Shown one piece after another: positions 4,325-5,249 of a stretch of DNA of 5,249 nt; the stretch's first letter is position 1, and the number at the start of each line of letters is the position of its first letter. The DNA comes from Clostridiales bacterium. Its GTDB lineage: Bacteria; Bacillota; Clostridia; Oscillospirales; Oscillospiraceae. The notes beneath the pieces were generated by a model. The model was not told the origin of the DNA. It saw nothing but the letters and a program-made list of their open reading frames with translations, and ran no database searches. The translations under genes were made by a program, and so were the position numbers. The stretch spans positions 1-5,249 of the forward strand of contig SFHI01000153.1 of NCBI GenBank assembly GCA_004555705.1. The letters run 5' to 3'.

Positions 4325-5249
4325 ATAAAGCTTAATGTTTCAGCGGCCAATATTGCCGTTGAGGAAAAGGAGACATTGACCGAAGGGCGCGTGGGGCTGC
4401 CGTGTCAGTTCCGCTTTACCGACGAATGGGCCGGGCTTGCGAAAACAGCGGTATTCGACGGGGCGGACAGCCGGGACGTGATCCTGAAGAGCGATACGGT
4501 TGCTGTCCCGGCGGAGTGCCTTGCCGCCGAGGGCTATTCCCTCAGCGTGGGCGTATACGGCAAAAACGCCGCCGGGGATATCGTGATCCCCACGGTATAC
4601 GCCACGGTGGGAAAGATACAGCGCAGCGCCTATCCCAGCGGGAAGGAGACGGCAGAACCCACCCCGGACGTGGTGGCCCAGATCCAGCAGGCGGCGGCCA
4701 ACGCGGAGGAGCTGGCCCGGTCTGTCCGGGAGGACGCGGACCTGGGAAAATTCCAGGGTGCCGCCGGGCAGAAAGGCGATAAAGGCGACAAGGGGGACAA
4801 AGGAGATACCGGAGACCCTGGCGGCTGGTACGCACCGGAAGTCACTCAGCCGGACGCGAACACCATGCGGTTTGCCTTTACCCCCAGCAAGGAGGGGATG
4901 CCCGAAGTACCGCCCAAAGATATCGCCATTCCGGGCGGAGGCGGAACTGGCGGAAGCGGCGAGGACGGCGGATATTATTCACCGGCTGTAGATGCTGACG
5001 GAAATCTTTCCTGGACGGCAAGCAAAGCCGATATGCCTGCGGTTGACGGCGCCAACATCAAGGGACCGAAAGGCGACACCGGCACGCAAGGCCCCCAAGG
5101 TATAAAGGGCGACACCGGAGCAACGGGCCCCCAAGGTCCACAGGGGCCAAAAGGCGATACCGGCGCAACTGGCCCAAAGGGTGACACAGGTGCTACCGGA
5201 GCACAGGGGCCGAAAGGCGAAAAGGGAGATAAGGGCGACACCGGAGCAG
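4322..5249 (+). CDS. Collagen-like phage tail fibre (3' end beyond window)
   Basis: The first 309 codons are present and the frame is open at the right edge. Residues 1-105 form an Ig-like N-terminal domain of a type I recognise from Firmicute phage baseplate and fibre proteins (BppU-N-like). Its marks are FRFTDEWAGLAKTAVF at 30-45, VPAECL at 62-67, LSVGVYG at 74-80 and IPTVYATVGKI at 89-99. Residues 115-140 are a short Ala-rich helix, possibly a coiled coil. A first Gly-X-Y block spans 146-167. It is followed by a WYAPEV module (169-204), a Gly/Ser linker (205-217), a related YYSPAV module (218-247) and a second, uninterrupted Gly-X-Y block from 248 to the edge, at least 21 triplets, rich in PKG, KGD and DTG. 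The N-terminus probably docks on the virion, the collagen forms a trimeric shaft, and a host-binding tip would lie beyond the window. Confidence 0.85.
   Translation, partial: MIKLNVSAANIAVEEKETLTEGRVGLPCQFRFTDEWAGLAKTAVFDGADSRDVILKSDTVAVPAECLAAEGYSLSVGVYGKNAAGDIVIPTVYATVGKIQRSAYPSGKETAEPTPDVVAQIQQAAANAEELARSVREDADLGKFQGAAGQKGDKGDKGDKGDTGDPGGWYAPEVTQPDANTMRFAFTPSKEGMPEVPPKDIAIPGGGGTGGSGEDGGYYSPAVDADGNLSWTASKADMPAVDGANIKGPKGDTGTQGPQGIKGDTGATGPQGPQGPKGDTGATGPKGDTGATGAQGPKGEKGDKGDTGA
4757..4822 (+). repeat. First Gly-X-Y (collagen-like) block
   Basis: Residues 146-167 of the fibre have glycine at every third position. The core is KGD repeated, ending DTGDPG. The Lys and Asp content suits bacterial and phage collagens, which are stabilised by charge pairs instead of hydroxyproline. 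At about seven triplets it is short and may act as a trimer nucleus or hinge between two globular parts. Confidence 0.85.
5063..5249 (+). repeat. Second Gly-X-Y (collagen-like) block, continuing past the edge
   Basis: From residue 248 glycine recurs every three residues without a break to the last full codon. The DNA carries recurring units of the GGCGACACCGG and AAAGGCGA kind, with synonymous changes between copies. Such repeats expand and contract easily, so the length is likely to vary between related genomes. Confidence 0.9.

Noticed and set aside
4402..4782. Plus-strand frame of 126 codons inside the fibre gene
   Set aside because: It is in a different frame from the fibre, is Arg/Gly-rich, and ends within the first collagen block. 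The fibre frame has clear family motifs over the same bases.
4975..5241. Minus-strand Pro/Ser-rich repetitive frame
   Set aside because: This is simply the complement of the Gly-X-Y repeats and carries no independent signal.

Overview
The window is a stretch of phage or prophage structural genes, all on the plus strand, probably from a GC-rich gut Firmicute in class Clostridia. The pointers to host group are strong AAGGAGG ribosome binding sites, high-GC codon choice, tail-fibre domain types common in clostridial prophages, and palindromic extragenic repeats of a kind I recall from Oscillospiraceae-like genomes. No species can be named from the sequence alone.

Layout: (1) 1-40 is a short leader with a strong Shine-Dalgarno. 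(2) 41-1861 encodes a 606-residue beta-rich protein resembling a podovirus tail nozzle (the T7 gp12 / P22 gp10 role). (3) 1862-2015 holds a possible weak terminator and copy 1 of a 128-bp MITE-like palindromic element. (4) 2029-2625 encodes a small fibre with six ten-residue repeats. (5) 2635-3594 encodes a beta-sandwich appendage protein, tightly coupled to the fibre gene. (6) 3608-4061 is a small helical head-tail adaptor-like gene whose start has been knocked out of frame by a perfect 19-bp tandem duplication. (7) 4062-4321 holds copy 2 of the 128-bp element and a second, unrelated GC-rich palindromic repeat. (8) 4322 to the window end is the first 309 codons of a collagen-like tail fibre that runs off the right edge.

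The working picture is a short-tailed (podovirus-like) virion module. The adaptor and nozzle would make the DNA exit channel, while the small fibre, the beta-sandwich protein and the collagen-like fibre would form appendages that contact the host surface. No tape measure, tail tube or sheath gene is visible, but the window is short.

The two most notable observations are linked. The adaptor gene carries a frame-breaking but precisely reversible 19-bp duplication. The three-gene block from fibre to adaptor is bracketed by two directly oriented, about 95% identical 128-bp elements, so one homologous recombination would remove exactly 2,195 bp. Chromosome-type repeats inside a structural operon point to a resident, perhaps decaying or domesticated, prophage rather than a free lytic phage. 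I do not see a clearly new defence or mobile system here.
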